Source: Streptomyces aureus (GTDB taxonomy: Bacteria > Actinomycetota > Actinomycetes > Streptomycetales > Streptomycetaceae). From it: a DNA stretch of 64,000 nt. Location: NCBI RefSeq assembly GCF_000725495.1, contig NZ_KL647040.1:62001-126000 (forward strand), given 5' to 3'. The notes under the pieces were generated by a model. It did not search any database. It worked only from the letters and a program-made list of their open reading frames with translations, and was not told where the DNA came from. This document shows positions 32,793 to 40,895 of this stretch, in pieces. The translations under genes and the position numbers were made by a program. Each line of letters starts with the position of its first letter. The stretch's first letter is position 1.

Positions 32793-33844
32793 TGCAGATC
32801 ACCGAGCACGAACTAAGGCAGGCCTGGCGCCGCAAAGCCGCGGGTTCCGACCTTCTCGACGACATCATGCTCCCGCCCGTCGGAACGTCGGCCGGCCAGT
32901 ACGCACAGCGCGTGGGTGCCTCGGGAGGTCTGTTCCTCGTCCTGGACGAGGACGGCACCGTGCGTGGCTGCCACGGCCCCCACCTGGAGACTTTCGCGAC
33001 CCGTGATCTCGACCAGGTGCTGTACTTCGTCGCCGAGGAGGCGGTCCGTGGCCTCGCCGAGTACGTAGCCGCCCAGTCCGAGGGGCAGGGGCCCGTGGCC
33101 AACCTCGTCACCGGGCAGGCCGAGATGATGGACCAGATCGATCCATCGTGGGGAAGGACGTTCCGAGCCGGCGGGCCCTTCGGCACACGCACGGCAGGGC
33201 CCTGCGGCCGAGACCCGCTGGAGCGCCTCGCCTGGGTGGCCCGCTCCTGGAGCGACCAGGACCCGTACACCACCCTCGAGTTCTTCCGGGGCAAGGACAT
33301 CAGCGCCGAAGAGATCGCCCTGCTCCACGGAGCCGATCCCGCTCATGTCTCCCGCGGAACATCCAGGAACGACCTGCTCGGCATGGACGGCGACCGCTGG
33401 GAGCTCGACTGGGAGAGCTGCTGCTTCGGGAAGACGGGCGACTGGGCGTTCCTCATGTACCACGAGACACCGCCCGGAATCCGGGCCGACAGCGAGGCCC
33501 TCGCCCGCCTCGGCGTCACGGAGACCGTACGGTTGAGCGCCTGCTCCGCGAAGGCCATCTACACCCTCGACTACGCCCGCGACGGCCGCCGCCTCGACGA
33601 CGGCTGGGGCGTGCTGGAACTGATCTGGTACGACCGCGGCCGCGCCCCCTACCGGCGGGGCGGCGACCTCGACGTCATCAACCAAGCCATACGGCGTGCG
33701 GAACTCGACCACCCGGAGCTGACGAACGAATTCGAGCTGTACTTCCACGCCCTGGAGGACGCGCTCGGCCTCGGGCTTCCGCAAAGGGACATCCAGGAGG
33801 GAACGGTCCGGGCGGCACTGTGGGCACGCCCCGCCCCGGCGTGA
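32792..33844 (+). CDS. Uncharacterised protein, 350 residues
   Basis: Soluble acidic protein. It opens MQITEHELRQAWRRKAAGSD and contains GLFLVLDEDGTVRGCHGPHL, LARSW-type helices and ELDWESCCFGKTGDWAFLMY. The C-terminal third is rich in YTLDYARDG and LELIWYDRG strands. No catalytic signature recognised. ATG at 32792 coincides with the end of a palindrome, and there is no Shine-Dalgarno, suggesting leaderless translation under a local repressor. Confidence 0.68.
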   Translation: MQITEHELRQAWRRKAAGSDLLDDIMLPPVGTSAGQYAQRVGASGGLFLVLDEDGTVRGCHGPHLETFATRDLDQVLYFVAEEAVRGLAEYVAAQSEGQGPVANLVTGQAEMMDQIDPSWGRTFRAGGPFGTRTAGPCGRDPLERLAWVARSWSDQDPYTTLEFFRGKDISAEEIALLHGADPAHVSRGTSRNDLLGMDGDRWELDWESCCFGKTGDWAFLMYHETPPGIRADSEALARLGVTETVRLSACSAKAIYTLDYARDGRRLDDGWGVLELIWYDRGRAPYRRGGDLDVINQAIRRAELDHPELTNEFELYFHALEDALGLGLPQRDIQEGTVRAALWARPAPA

Positions 33845-33981
33845 GGGCCGTCGAACAGCATGGCCCGGGATCTCGTCGTGCTCCCGAAGGCCGGGGGAGA
33901 CGGTGTCAGCGACCTCGTGCCGTCCACGCCCGGGCGGCCACGGCGGGCCCGGTCGGGCGTGGACGGTTCGTCGGCGCGGGG

Positions 33982-34419
33982 TCAGTGCCAGTCACTGATC
34001 CGGACGTCGTCGGGGTGCGGTGCTCCGGTGCCCGTCTCCACGAAGGACTTCAGACTCATCAGGAACAGCGCCCACTTGGTGCTGCAGTGGTTCATGAACT
34101 CCACCTGTTCGCGCCATCCTTCGTGCGCGAACAGGATGATCGTCCACTCACCGTCCTGCTTGAGGTCGAAGGTCACCGTGGTGCCGATCCATTCCTCGGG
34201 ACCGTCGACGACCTCCCACCGCACCCGGGTGCTCGGCTGCAGTTCGAGGACCTTCATGTCGAAGCCGCCGAGGTCGCCGAAGCGGAACTGCAGCTTGTCG
34301 TCGCCGCTGCCCTTGGTGTCGGTGGTCCACCATCCGGCCAGGCCGTCGACGGTGGTGAGGGCCTGAAAGACCGTGTCCCGGGGTGCCTTGATGCCTACCC
34401 GGTGCAGGATGTCAGCCAT
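33982..34419 (-). CDS. SRPBCC (AHSA1-like) domain protein
   Basis: 145 residues with a START/Bet v1-like fold: IKAPRDTVFQALTTVDGLAG, WWTTDTKGSGDDKLQFRFGD, VRWEVVDGPEEWIGTTVTFD and a long C-terminal helix. It follows the ArsR gene by 10 bases in an operon with a second SRPBCC gene. In such ArsR-SRPBCC operons the SRPBCC proteins probably bind a hydrophobic ligand; the ligand is unknown. Confidence 0.85.
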   Translation of the reverse strand: MADILHRVGIKAPRDTVFQALTTVDGLAGWWTTDTKGSGDDKLQFRFGDLGGFDMKVLELQPSTRVRWEVVDGPEEWIGTTVTFDLKQDGEWTIILFAHEGWREQVEFMNHCSTKWALFLMSLKSFVETGTGAPHPDDVRISDWH

Positions 34420-34429
34420 CTCGATCTCC

Positions 34430-34774
34430 TCACTTCTTCGTGTTCTTGGCTCGTTGGATCGCCTCGGCGAGGCTCTTGATGCGCCGCAGTCGGGCGTCCC
34501 ACAGCTCGCCCACCGACTGCAACTGCGCTACCGCGCGCGCCAGTTGTTCCTCGTCGACGTGGTAGTGCCGCTCCCGGCCGACAGCGGTGGAGCGGACGAG
34601 TCCGGCCCGGTCGAGCACGGTCAGGTGCTTGGTCACGGCCTGGCGGGTGACGGGCAGACGGGCGCTGATGGTCGTCGCCGTGCCCTGCCCCTCGGCCAGG
34701 AGCACGTCGATCATGCGGCGCCGGGTCGGGTCGCCGATCGCCGACCACAGGTCGTCGTCGACCGCGGTACTCAT
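34430..34774 (-). CDS. ArsR-family winged-helix regulator
   Basis: 114 residues. LWSAIGDPTRRRMIDVLLAE, ATTISARLPVTRQAVTKHLT and the wing LVRSTAVGRERHYHVD are the ArsR/SmtB fold. There is no metal-binding CxC in the recognition helix, so it is of the non-metal branch found with SRPBCC proteins. Its ATG overlaps the upstream SRPBCC stop by four bases (ATGA). It probably represses its own operon through the two GCAACC-N3-GGTTGC sites upstream. Confidence 0.9.
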   Translation of the reverse strand: MSTAVDDDLWSAIGDPTRRRMIDVLLAEGQGTATTISARLPVTRQAVTKHLTVLDRAGLVRSTAVGRERHYHVDEEQLARAVAQLQSVGELWDARLRRIKSLAEAIQRAKNTKK

Positions 34775-35235
34775 CGCGCGCCCGCCACCCGCTTGGCGGT
34801 CGCCGCCATGCGGGGGAGATAGAAGTCCCAGCCCTGCCGGTGGTCGTTGTAGTGCGCCTCGAGCACGGCGGCCTCCCAGCCACGCTCGCGGTAGCCGGTT
34901 TCGCGGAAACGGAGGGTGGTGCCCTCGCCCTCCGGGGTGAGATCGAAGGTCACCAGCAGCGAGTTGCCGGCGGCCGCGGTCTCCCCTTCGTCGTGGGTCC
35001 AGCGGAACGACAAGGTGCGGGGCGGATCGGACTCGACGACCGTGAACGGCACGGACTTGCGGACGCCGCTGCTCTCGTTCGTCCACGTGAGGGTCCCGGG
35101 TCGGCCGGGGGAGGCCTCGAAGTCGTTTTCCGCGCTCCACCACTCCCGGATGTACTCGGGGTCGGTGAGCACGTCGAACACCACCTGGGGTGGGGCGTCG
35201 ACGTACAGCTCACGCTCGATGCTGCCGTACTCCAT
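34771..35235 (-). CDS. SRPBCC domain protein, first gene of ArsR operon
   Basis: 154 residues. It opens MEYGSIERELYVDAPPQVVF and continues DVLTDPEYIREWWS, LSFRWTHDEGETAAAGNSLL and FRETGYRERGWEAAVLEAHY. This is a typical AHSA1-type domain. ATG 35235 is used. GTG 35241, two codons earlier, has better spacing to AAAGGCGG and may be the real start. It leads the three-gene operon SRPBCC-ArsR-SRPBCC, coupled by overlap to arsR. Confidence 0.86.
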   Translation of the reverse strand: MEYGSIERELYVDAPPQVVFDVLTDPEYIREWWSAENDFEASPGRPGTLTWTNESSGVRKSVPFTVVESDPPRTLSFRWTHDEGETAAAGNSLLVTFDLTPEGEGTTLRFRETGYRERGWEAAVLEAHYNDHRQGWDFYLPRMAATAKRVAGAR

Positions 35236-35252
35236 GTCCACAGCCGCCTTTC

Positions 35253-35312
35253 GCAACCTTTGGTTGCACATCACGATAGGCGACAGCGGCGCCTTTCGCA
35301 ACCGAAGGTTGC
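35253..35312 (-). promoter_or_regulatory. Promoter with twin ArsR-type operators
   Basis: On the minus strand TTGCGA (35301-35296), a 17-bp spacer and TATCGT (35278-35273) make a good sigma70-type promoter. GCAACC-N3-GGTTGC palindromes occur at 35298-35312, overlapping the -35, and at 35253-35267, just after the start site. Their centres are 45 bp apart. Confidence 0.72.
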
Positions 35313-35383
35313 ACGTTCGCGGGCGGGGGCGCTGGGGGCGGTCGCGGGGCTCTTCGGCGGGGAGTGCGCGTCTCCGGCGACTC

Positions 35384-36466
35384 TCAGCGCGAGGTGACCG
35401 CGCGCAACGCCCACTCGTGCGCCGCTTCGGTGCGGAGCGAGTCCTCCAGGGCGCGGACCGCCCCCGAGTAGTGTTCGTCCTTCTCGAAGACGCGGTCGGC
35501 GAGTTCGGTGAGCGTGTCGCCGTCCTCCGACGGCTGGGCGAACAGCAGGTGGTACAGCGTGTCGGAGCTCTCGAGCCGGGCTTCCGCCGCCGCCACGCCG
35601 GTCCAGGGCTCCGCGCACCGGAACTCAACCAAGGTGAGGAACGACCGGACGGCGTCCCGGCGGACATCCGGGTCGGCGCCGGTGCGCACCAGTTCCCGTA
35701 GGTCGGCGTAGAGCTGCGGCAGGTCGAGCCCCAGGACGCGGGTGGACGCGTACGTCCACAGCGCCGATCCGGTGCCCCTGTCGCAGGCGTCCCATCGCGT
35801 GTCCCACAGCAGGCGGGTGAAGGCGGGGCGCGCCTGCTCGCCGTGCAGGCCGATGCCCAGGATCAGGCCGCCGTTGCAGTCCGTCGAGGCGTGGTTCCCG
35901 CCCCAGGCGACGAGCCGGTCCAGCCATCCCGGATCCTGCGTCTTCGTGGCGAGTACGGGCAGGAACTCCGGGAACAGGGCGGCCCCTTCGTGCTTCTCCA
36001 GCGACTCGGTGATCGCGCCCCGCAGTTCCTCGCACGGCAGGTGCGACAGGCCCAGGCAGGCGTCCTTGGACACATCGTAGGAGTCGTCGACGTGTTCCCA
36101 CAGCAGGGACGTGGCCGGGGTGTACCCCAGGCGGCCCACGGCGTGCAGCACGCCGGACGGTACTCCCTCGCGCAGTCGGCCCCCTTCGACCGTTGCCTCC
36201 AGCAGTCGCTCGGCCAGCCGCCGGTCGCCGTGGCGGGCCAGGACCGGCACCAGCGCGTCGTGCGCGGCGGGCGCGGCGAGGAACAACGGGAGGAGCGCCT
36301 CGGCGTCGGCCGGGCCACCGTGCCGGAGGACGGCCTCGGCGACCATGGACTCCCACAACCACGACACCTCCGCGGTGCCATCGGAGTATCGGTCGAGTAT
36401 GGCCTGCGCGGCCGGGGACAGGGTCAACTTGGCAACCGCCTCTGTGTGGACAACAGCGCACATCAT
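35384..36466 (-). CDS. HEAT-like repeat protein, uncharacterised
   Basis: About 360 residues, almost entirely helical: ALLPLFLAAPAAHDALVPVL, LHAVGRLGYTPATSLLWEHV, LGLSHLPCEELRGAITESLE, LVAWGGNHASTDCNGGLILG. The pattern of paired helices of 30-40 residues suggests HEAT/armadillo repeats. No enzyme motif. Start uncertain: ATG 36466 or 36463, with further in-frame candidates up to 36514 and a possible internal start before LTLSPAAQ. Probably a protein-binding scaffold. Confidence 0.68.
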   Translation of the reverse strand: MMCAVVHTEAVAKLTLSPAAQAILDRYSDGTAEVSWLWESMVAEAVLRHGGPADAEALLPLFLAAPAAHDALVPVLARHGDRRLAERLLEATVEGGRLREGVPSGVLHAVGRLGYTPATSLLWEHVDDSYDVSKDACLGLSHLPCEELRGAITESLEKHEGAALFPEFLPVLATKTQDPGWLDRLVAWGGNHASTDCNGGLILGIGLHGEQARPAFTRLLWDTRWDACDRGTGSALWTYASTRVLGLDLPQLYADLRELVRTGADPDVRRDAVRSFLTLVEFRCAEPWTGVAAAEARLESSDTLYHLLFAQPSEDGDTLTELADRVFEKDEHYSGAVRALEDSLRTEAAHEWALRAVTSR

Positions 36467-36716
36467 GGGCGAGGACGTTCCGGCGCTGCCACACGGTTTT
36501 CGCGCGCCGGGCAAGGCTTGTGGCCGCGCCGCCCTCGGATCGCGTCATCCGCCCAGGTCGCCGGTGGCGGCTTCGGTTTGACCTGCGGCCGCAGCGCGTC
36601 CCTGACCTGCGGAAACAAGAGTAAAGAAGAGGTAAGTTCGCCCGCCGCCTCTTGAAGTGAAAGTGCCGCTCCTGTGAACATTCGGCGGAGCTCGTCAGAT
36701 GATCAAGGGAACCACC

Positions 36717-37040
36717 GTGGACCACACCAGACGCCTGAGGCAGACGGCCCTGCTCGCGGCCGCCGTACTCACGCTGGACATGCTGCTCGCCAACGGAATC
36801 GGCACGGCGGCGGCCACCCCCCACCTGTCGCCGAGCACCGCGCGAACGGACGCCCCGAGCGGGGACGCGGCGCCGGCCATGTCCGAGGTCGCGGACGCCG
36901 ACGAGCAGGTCCACGGCACAGGGGAACCCCGCCCACAGCACACGGGCGACGCTCCCCGCGGTCATCTGGGGCCGGACGGACACCACGGTCAACCCCGCCC
37001 GCATCACCGCGCATCGGCATCGGCATCGGCATCGAGATGA
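36717..37040 (+). CDS. Small secreted protein with low-complexity tail
   Basis: 107 residues. GTG 36717 has AAGGGA six bases upstream. The N-terminus DHTRRLRQTALLAAAVLTLD is a typical Sec signal peptide with cleavage likely after GTAAA (about residue 33). The mature part is Pro/His/Gly-rich and ends in RASASASASR, encoded by GCATCG hexamer repeats at 37012-37035. Function unknown. Confidence 0.5.
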   Translation: MDHTRRLRQTALLAAAVLTLDMLLANGIGTAAATPHLSPSTARTDAPSGDAAPAMSEVADADEQVHGTGEPRPQHTGDAPRGHLGPDGHHGQPRPHHRASASASASR

Positions 37041-37226
37041 ACCCCACACGGCACCGACGTCCAGCGCTGGGAAAACCGAAGTGCCTGGCCGGAGCCGAAT
37101 GCGCACCGCCCCGCGGTGCGCTTGAGCCGGTGGCTCTTCTCGTGGAGGCTGGTGCGGTGAACGGAGCCGGTGCCCCGTGCCAGGGGCGCAGCTCATGAGC
37201 CGTCGATCGGTGCCTGGAAGGCTGTC

Positions 37227-38135
37227 ATGTCGAACCCCATGTCCGTCCCCATGGCGTCGTCGGCCAGGGGTGACGTCGCCCGGCGCCTCTGGCGGCTGCT
37301 GGAGCCGGTCCACGCGGTCGTCTACTTCGCTCCGGAGCCGCTCGAGGAGTTCAGGTCGGCGGGCTACCGCGGCTTCTGGATGGGCTACTTCGCCGGACGG
37401 GCGGCACCTCTGGGCAGTGTCGGCGCCGACGTCGTGCATGCGCTGTTCTACAACTTCGCCCCTGCGCGGGTGAGTCGCGCCCTCCCGGCGGCCTGGAGCT
37501 TCGCTCCGCCGGAGCAGGCCCTGGAGGCTCGTGTACGAGGGTCCGTGCGCGCGCTCGGCCGGGTACTCGGTGCAGCGGCCGACGGTCCGGAGGTGGCGCG
37601 GGCCGCGGAGCTTGCGATGCGAGCCGCTCGTTCGGCTCCCGCGGAAGGCCGGGCCCTGTTCGCGGCCAACCGTTCCGTGCCGGTGCCGCAGGAGCCCCTC
37701 GCGCAACTGTGGCAGGCCGCGACGCTGCTGCGTGAACACCGGGGGGACGGCCATGTGGCGGCTCTGGTCGCTGCCGGGATCGGCGGCCGTGAGTCGCACG
37801 TCCTGCACGCGGCCGCGAGCGGTGTGCCGCGTGATGTCTACGCCTCGGGACGCGACTTCGCCGAAGCGGAGTGGGCATCACGGCGCGATGCCCTCGCGGA
37901 GAGAGGGCTCGTCGAGGACAACGGGCTGTCGGCGCAGGGGCGGCGGCTCGTGGCCCGTATCGAGGAACGGACCGACGACCTGGCCGCCACCGCCTATGAC
38001 GTCCTGACCGCCGACGAGACCGATGAACTGGTCCGGCTCCTGGGCCCCTTGGCTCGTGCCGTGGTGTCCGCCGGCGACATCCCCTTGGACAACCCGATGG
38101 GGCTCGATCTTCGCGAGGTGCTCGACCAGGGGTGA
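37227..38135 (+). CDS. SCO6745-like protein
   Basis: 302 residues. VARRLWRLLEPVHAVVYFAP, YRGFWMGYFAGRAAPLG and VHALFYNFAPARVSRALP are the opening blocks I recall for the SCO6745 family. The C-terminal part has a winged-helix-like segment (EWASRRDALAERGLVEDNG, LSAQGRRLVARIEERTD) that suggests a regulator or a ligand-dependent switch. ATG 37227 has GGAAGG upstream. Function not established in the family to my knowledge. Confidence 0.82.
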   Translation: MSNPMSVPMASSARGDVARRLWRLLEPVHAVVYFAPEPLEEFRSAGYRGFWMGYFAGRAAPLGSVGADVVHALFYNFAPARVSRALPAAWSFAPPEQALEARVRGSVRALGRVLGAAADGPEVARAAELAMRAARSAPAEGRALFAANRSVPVPQEPLAQLWQAATLLREHRGDGHVAALVAAGIGGRESHVLHAAASGVPRDVYASGRDFAEAEWASRRDALAERGLVEDNGLSAQGRRLVARIEERTDDLAATAYDVLTADETDELVRLLGPLARAVVSAGDIPLDNPMGLDLREVLDQG

Positions 38136-38205
38136 ACTCGCTTGCTGGATGCGGGTGTTGCGGGAGCGGTTCGGCTTACGCCCGTCGTGTGAGACAAGCG
38201 CCAGG

Positions 38206-39069
38206 TCATAGCCGTGTGGCCGTCCGGACCAGGCCGGCCAGGGTGAGAGAACGGCTGTGCGCGGGCCAGACGATGTGGGTCACGACGGGAGGCGCGTCGG
38301 TCAAGGGGACGGCCGTGTGCTCGGCCCACAGCCAGGAGCGGGCGGAGTCGGGGACGACCGCCACGGTGCGTCCGAGGGCGATCAACTGGGCCAGTTGCGT
38401 CTGGTTGTGGATCTCGGGGCCCGGGCCGGGTGCGTAGGTGCCGCGGGTGGGCCAGCGGGCGAGCGGCAGATCGGGGACGTCCCGGACGTCGGCCAGGGAC
38501 AAGCTCTCGCGGGCGGCGAGGGGGTGCCCGGCGGGCAGGACGGCGACCTGCCCCTCCGTCGTCAGCGCCTCGCTGTCGAACCCGGCGAGGGAGTTCCACG
38601 GCGTGTGCATGAGCGCGGCATCGGCGCGTCCGTCGCGCAGCAGCTCCTCCTGCTCGCAGATGCCGCACGGCAGCAACTCGATCTCGGCACTGCCGGGTTC
38701 CGCCGCGTAGGCGTCGAGAAGTTTGCGCAGCAGTTCGTGCGACGCTGCGGCCTTCACCGCGAGGACCAGCCGACCGCGGGAGCCGCCCGGGCCGTCGGCA
38801 CCGCCGGCGCGCCGGGTGCGGCGCGTGGCGGCGGCGATCGCGTCGAGGGCCGCCCGGCCCTCGTGCAACAGCACCTCTCCGGCGTCGGTCAGCCGCACAC
38901 CACGGCGGTTGCGCTCCAGCAGGCAGACCCCGAGGCGTCGTTCGAGCTGCTGGATCGCCCGCGACAGGGGCGGCTGGGCCATGCCGAGGCGCTCGGCGGC
39001 GCGCCCGAAGTGCAGCTCCTCGGCGACGGCCACGAAGTACCTCAGCTCGCGTGTCTCCAGGGTGTCCAT
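38206..39069 (-). CDS. LysR-family regulator, divergent to SDR
   Basis: 287 residues. The N-terminal winged helix (LRYFVAVAEELHFGRAAERL, AQPPLSRAIQQLERRLG) and the periplasmic-binding-like effector domain (SLADVRDVPDLPLARWPTRG) are complete. It is transcribed away from an SDR gene, and the 92-bp spacer contains two perfect 15-bp palindromes, one of them a T-N11-A LysR box. It probably controls the SDR and itself. It is a paralogue of the LysR gene at 43221. Confidence 0.9.
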   Translation of the reverse strand: MDTLETRELRYFVAVAEELHFGRAAERLGMAQPPLSRAIQQLERRLGVCLLERNRRGVRLTDAGEVLLHEGRAALDAIAAATRRTRRAGGADGPGGSRGRLVLAVKAAASHELLRKLLDAYAAEPGSAEIELLPCGICEQEELLRDGRADAALMHTPWNSLAGFDSEALTTEGQVAVLPAGHPLAARESLSLADVRDVPDLPLARWPTRGTYAPGPGPEIHNQTQLAQLIALGRTVAVVPDSARSWLWAEHTAVPLTDAPPVVTHIVWPAHSRSLTLAGLVRTATRL

Positions 39070-39088
39070 GGCCGCAGGGTACGCGGTG

Positions 39089-39124
39089 ATACCCGGCGGG
39101 TATGACAGGACACCGTATCGGTGT
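39089..39124. promoter_or_regulatory. Paired LysR-type operators
   Basis: ATACCC-N3-GGGTAT (39089-39103, a T-N11-A box) and ACACCG-N3-CGGTGT (39110-39124) are both perfect palindromes, with centres 21 bp (two helical turns) apart, in the LysR-SDR spacer. Confidence 0.75.
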
Positions 39125-39161
39125 TGGCCGCGATCCTTGTCCACGAGCCAGCATCATCAGC

Positions 39162-39899
39162 ATGAGCGAAACGAGGATCGCGCTGGTGACCGGCGCGAAC
39201 AAGGGCATCGGATACGAGATCGCAGCCGGACTGGGTGGCCGCGGCTACCGCGTGGGCGTGGGGGCCCGTGACGCCGACCGACGCGAAACCGCCGTCGGGA
39301 AGTTGCGCGCCGCCGGCGTGGACGCCTTCGGGGTACCCCTGGACGTGACCGACGACCGCAGCGTCACCGCTGCCGCGGAACTGGTCGAACGACTCGCCGG
39401 GCGCCTGGACGCCCTGGTCAACAACGCCGGCATCTCCGGCGAGATGGACCCGGGGTGGGTGCAGGACCCGACCGCGCTCGATCTGGAAGTGCTCCGCGCG
39501 GTCGTGGACACCAACGTCATGGGCGTCGTCCGGGTCACCAACGCGATGCTGCCCCTGCTGCGGCGCTCCGCTTCGCCACGCATTGTGAACGTCTCCAGCA
39601 GTGTCGGTTCCCTGACCCGGCAGGCGCACCCGGACATCGAGATCGGCCCGATCATGGCGGCCTACGCGCCGTCGAAGTCGTTCCTGAACGCCCTCACCGT
39701 GCAGTACGCCCGGCGGTTCGCCGGTACGAACATGCTGATCAACGCCGCCTGCCCTGGCCTGGTCGCGACCGACCTCACGGGCTTCCAAGGGCCCCGCACC
39801 CCTGAACAGGGCGCTGCCACGGCGATCCGGCTCGCCACGCTGCCCGACGGTGGACCGACCGGTTCGTTCTTCGAGGACGACGGCGTCGTCCCCTGGTGA
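39162..39899 (+). CDS. Short-chain dehydrogenase/reductase
   Basis: 245 residues, classical SDR. Cofactor motif VTGANKGIGYEIA, LDALVNNAGISG, catalytic Ser in VNVSSSVGSL and YAPSK with the catalytic Tyr and Lys are intact. The C-terminal PGLVATDLTGFQGPRTPEQG is typical of carbonyl reductase-like SDRs. NADP preference is suggested by the ARD segment after strand 2. Substrate unknown. Controlled by the divergent LysR. Confidence 0.9.
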   Translation: MSETRIALVTGANKGIGYEIAAGLGGRGYRVGVGARDADRRETAVGKLRAAGVDAFGVPLDVTDDRSVTAAAELVERLAGRLDALVNNAGISGEMDPGWVQDPTALDLEVLRAVVDTNVMGVVRVTNAMLPLLRRSASPRIVNVSSSVGSLTRQAHPDIEIGPIMAAYAPSKSFLNALTVQYARRFAGTNMLINAACPGLVATDLTGFQGPRTPEQGAATAIRLATLPDGGPTGSFFEDDGVVPW

Positions 39900-39917
39900 T
39901 GCACCTGTCCGGTGTAT

Positions 39918-39945
39918 GGATTGTTCAACGATCCTTCAATAGAAT
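39918..39945 (+). promoter_or_regulatory. Candidate promoter and operator of the 40014 gene
   Basis: An AT-rich patch holds GGATTGTTCAACGATCC (39918-39934), a near-perfect palindrome, and a consensus-like -10 TAGAAT (39940-39945). A -35 at normal spacing is poor (TGGATT). Confidence 0.4.
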
Positions 39946-40013
39946 GGCTCAATATCCAGCCATGCGCTTCGCGGACTCGGAACGGTGAACAACCAACCGG
40001 AGGGCTGCAGGAG

Positions 40014-40817
40014 ATGAACGGGGATCAGTTCGAACAGGTCGACGACTGGGGACGGATCCTGTTCAGCGACGACCCGGCGCTGGGGCTCGAAGGCGTCCTG
40101 ATGGGGCTGGAGGCCCCGGAAGGCACCGTCACCCTCGATCCCGCTCGGACACGCAGCATGCCCACCGCTCTCTTCGAGTTCAGGCATGCCGTGGGCGTGG
40201 GTGACTTCGGGTTCCAGTTCGTCGTGCCGGAGGGCGCCTCGCTCGACGACATGCCCAAGGATCCGCAGATCGAGGGCGCCGTCCTGTTCGGCATGAGGCG
40301 CCTGCCGCCCGAGTTCTCCGACCTGCGCCTGCCCGACCCGCCGGAATCCGACGATGACGACGGCTGCCTCGACGAGAAGCGGCCGACCGTCTTCGACGAG
40401 CTGTGCATCCGCGAGCCACCGCGACGCGACGCCGACGAGGTCCACTTCGGCATGAGGCGCAGGCCACCCGGCCAAGCCGACCTGCGCTCGATCCCCGGAT
40501 GGGAGTTGCACGAGATACCCGACGAACAGCCCGGGACGTGGCGGAAGTTCGGGCACGCCCACTCCCGACTGGAACTGCGGATGCCCGGCGGTGACCTCTA
40601 CTCCCGGACCTGGGTCCCGCACGACCCCGAGTGGGCGGCCGCCGCCCTGCGTCACGGTTACGTCGTGTGTCTGTGCGGCGTGGAACTGGGGATCCGCGCG
40701 CCGTACGCGATGTCCGCCGCGCAGTTCACCCCGGACATGCGCCGAGATTTCTTCCGCCACGGATGCGCGATGGGTCTGACCGTCGGCGGACTCGTCGCCT
40801 ACGTCGACCACCGCTGA
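40014..40817 (+). CDS. Uncharacterised acidic protein, 267 residues
   Basis: GGAGGG lies nine bases before ATG 40014. The chain includes ILFSDDPALGLEGVLMGLEA, then FEFRHAVGVGDFGFQFVVPE, a highly acidic linker (PESDDDDGCLDE) and a C-terminal YVVCLCGVELGIRAPYAMSA. A sequence-level oddity is the repeated phrase FGMRR(L/R)PP at two places (about residues 89 and 147), suggesting an internal duplication. No known motif. Confidence 0.65.
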   Translation: MNGDQFEQVDDWGRILFSDDPALGLEGVLMGLEAPEGTVTLDPARTRSMPTALFEFRHAVGVGDFGFQFVVPEGASLDDMPKDPQIEGAVLFGMRRLPPEFSDLRLPDPPESDDDDGCLDEKRPTVFDELCIREPPRRDADEVHFGMRRRPPGQADLRSIPGWELHEIPDEQPGTWRKFGHAHSRLELRMPGGDLYSRTWVPHDPEWAAAALRHGYVVCLCGVELGIRAPYAMSAAQFTPDMRRDFFRHGCAMGLTVGGLVAYVDHR

Positions 40818-40895
40818 CGCCTGACCGTCGACGGGCACCACCGCTGATGCGTACCACCGTGGTGCTCGAAGCCGACCGGCGGATCCGTACCGGCC

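Noticed and set aside
35625..37808. A 727-codon minus-strand frame joining upstream of the HEAT-like protein
   Set aside because: It is out of frame with the real gene and antisense to the SCO6745-like gene.
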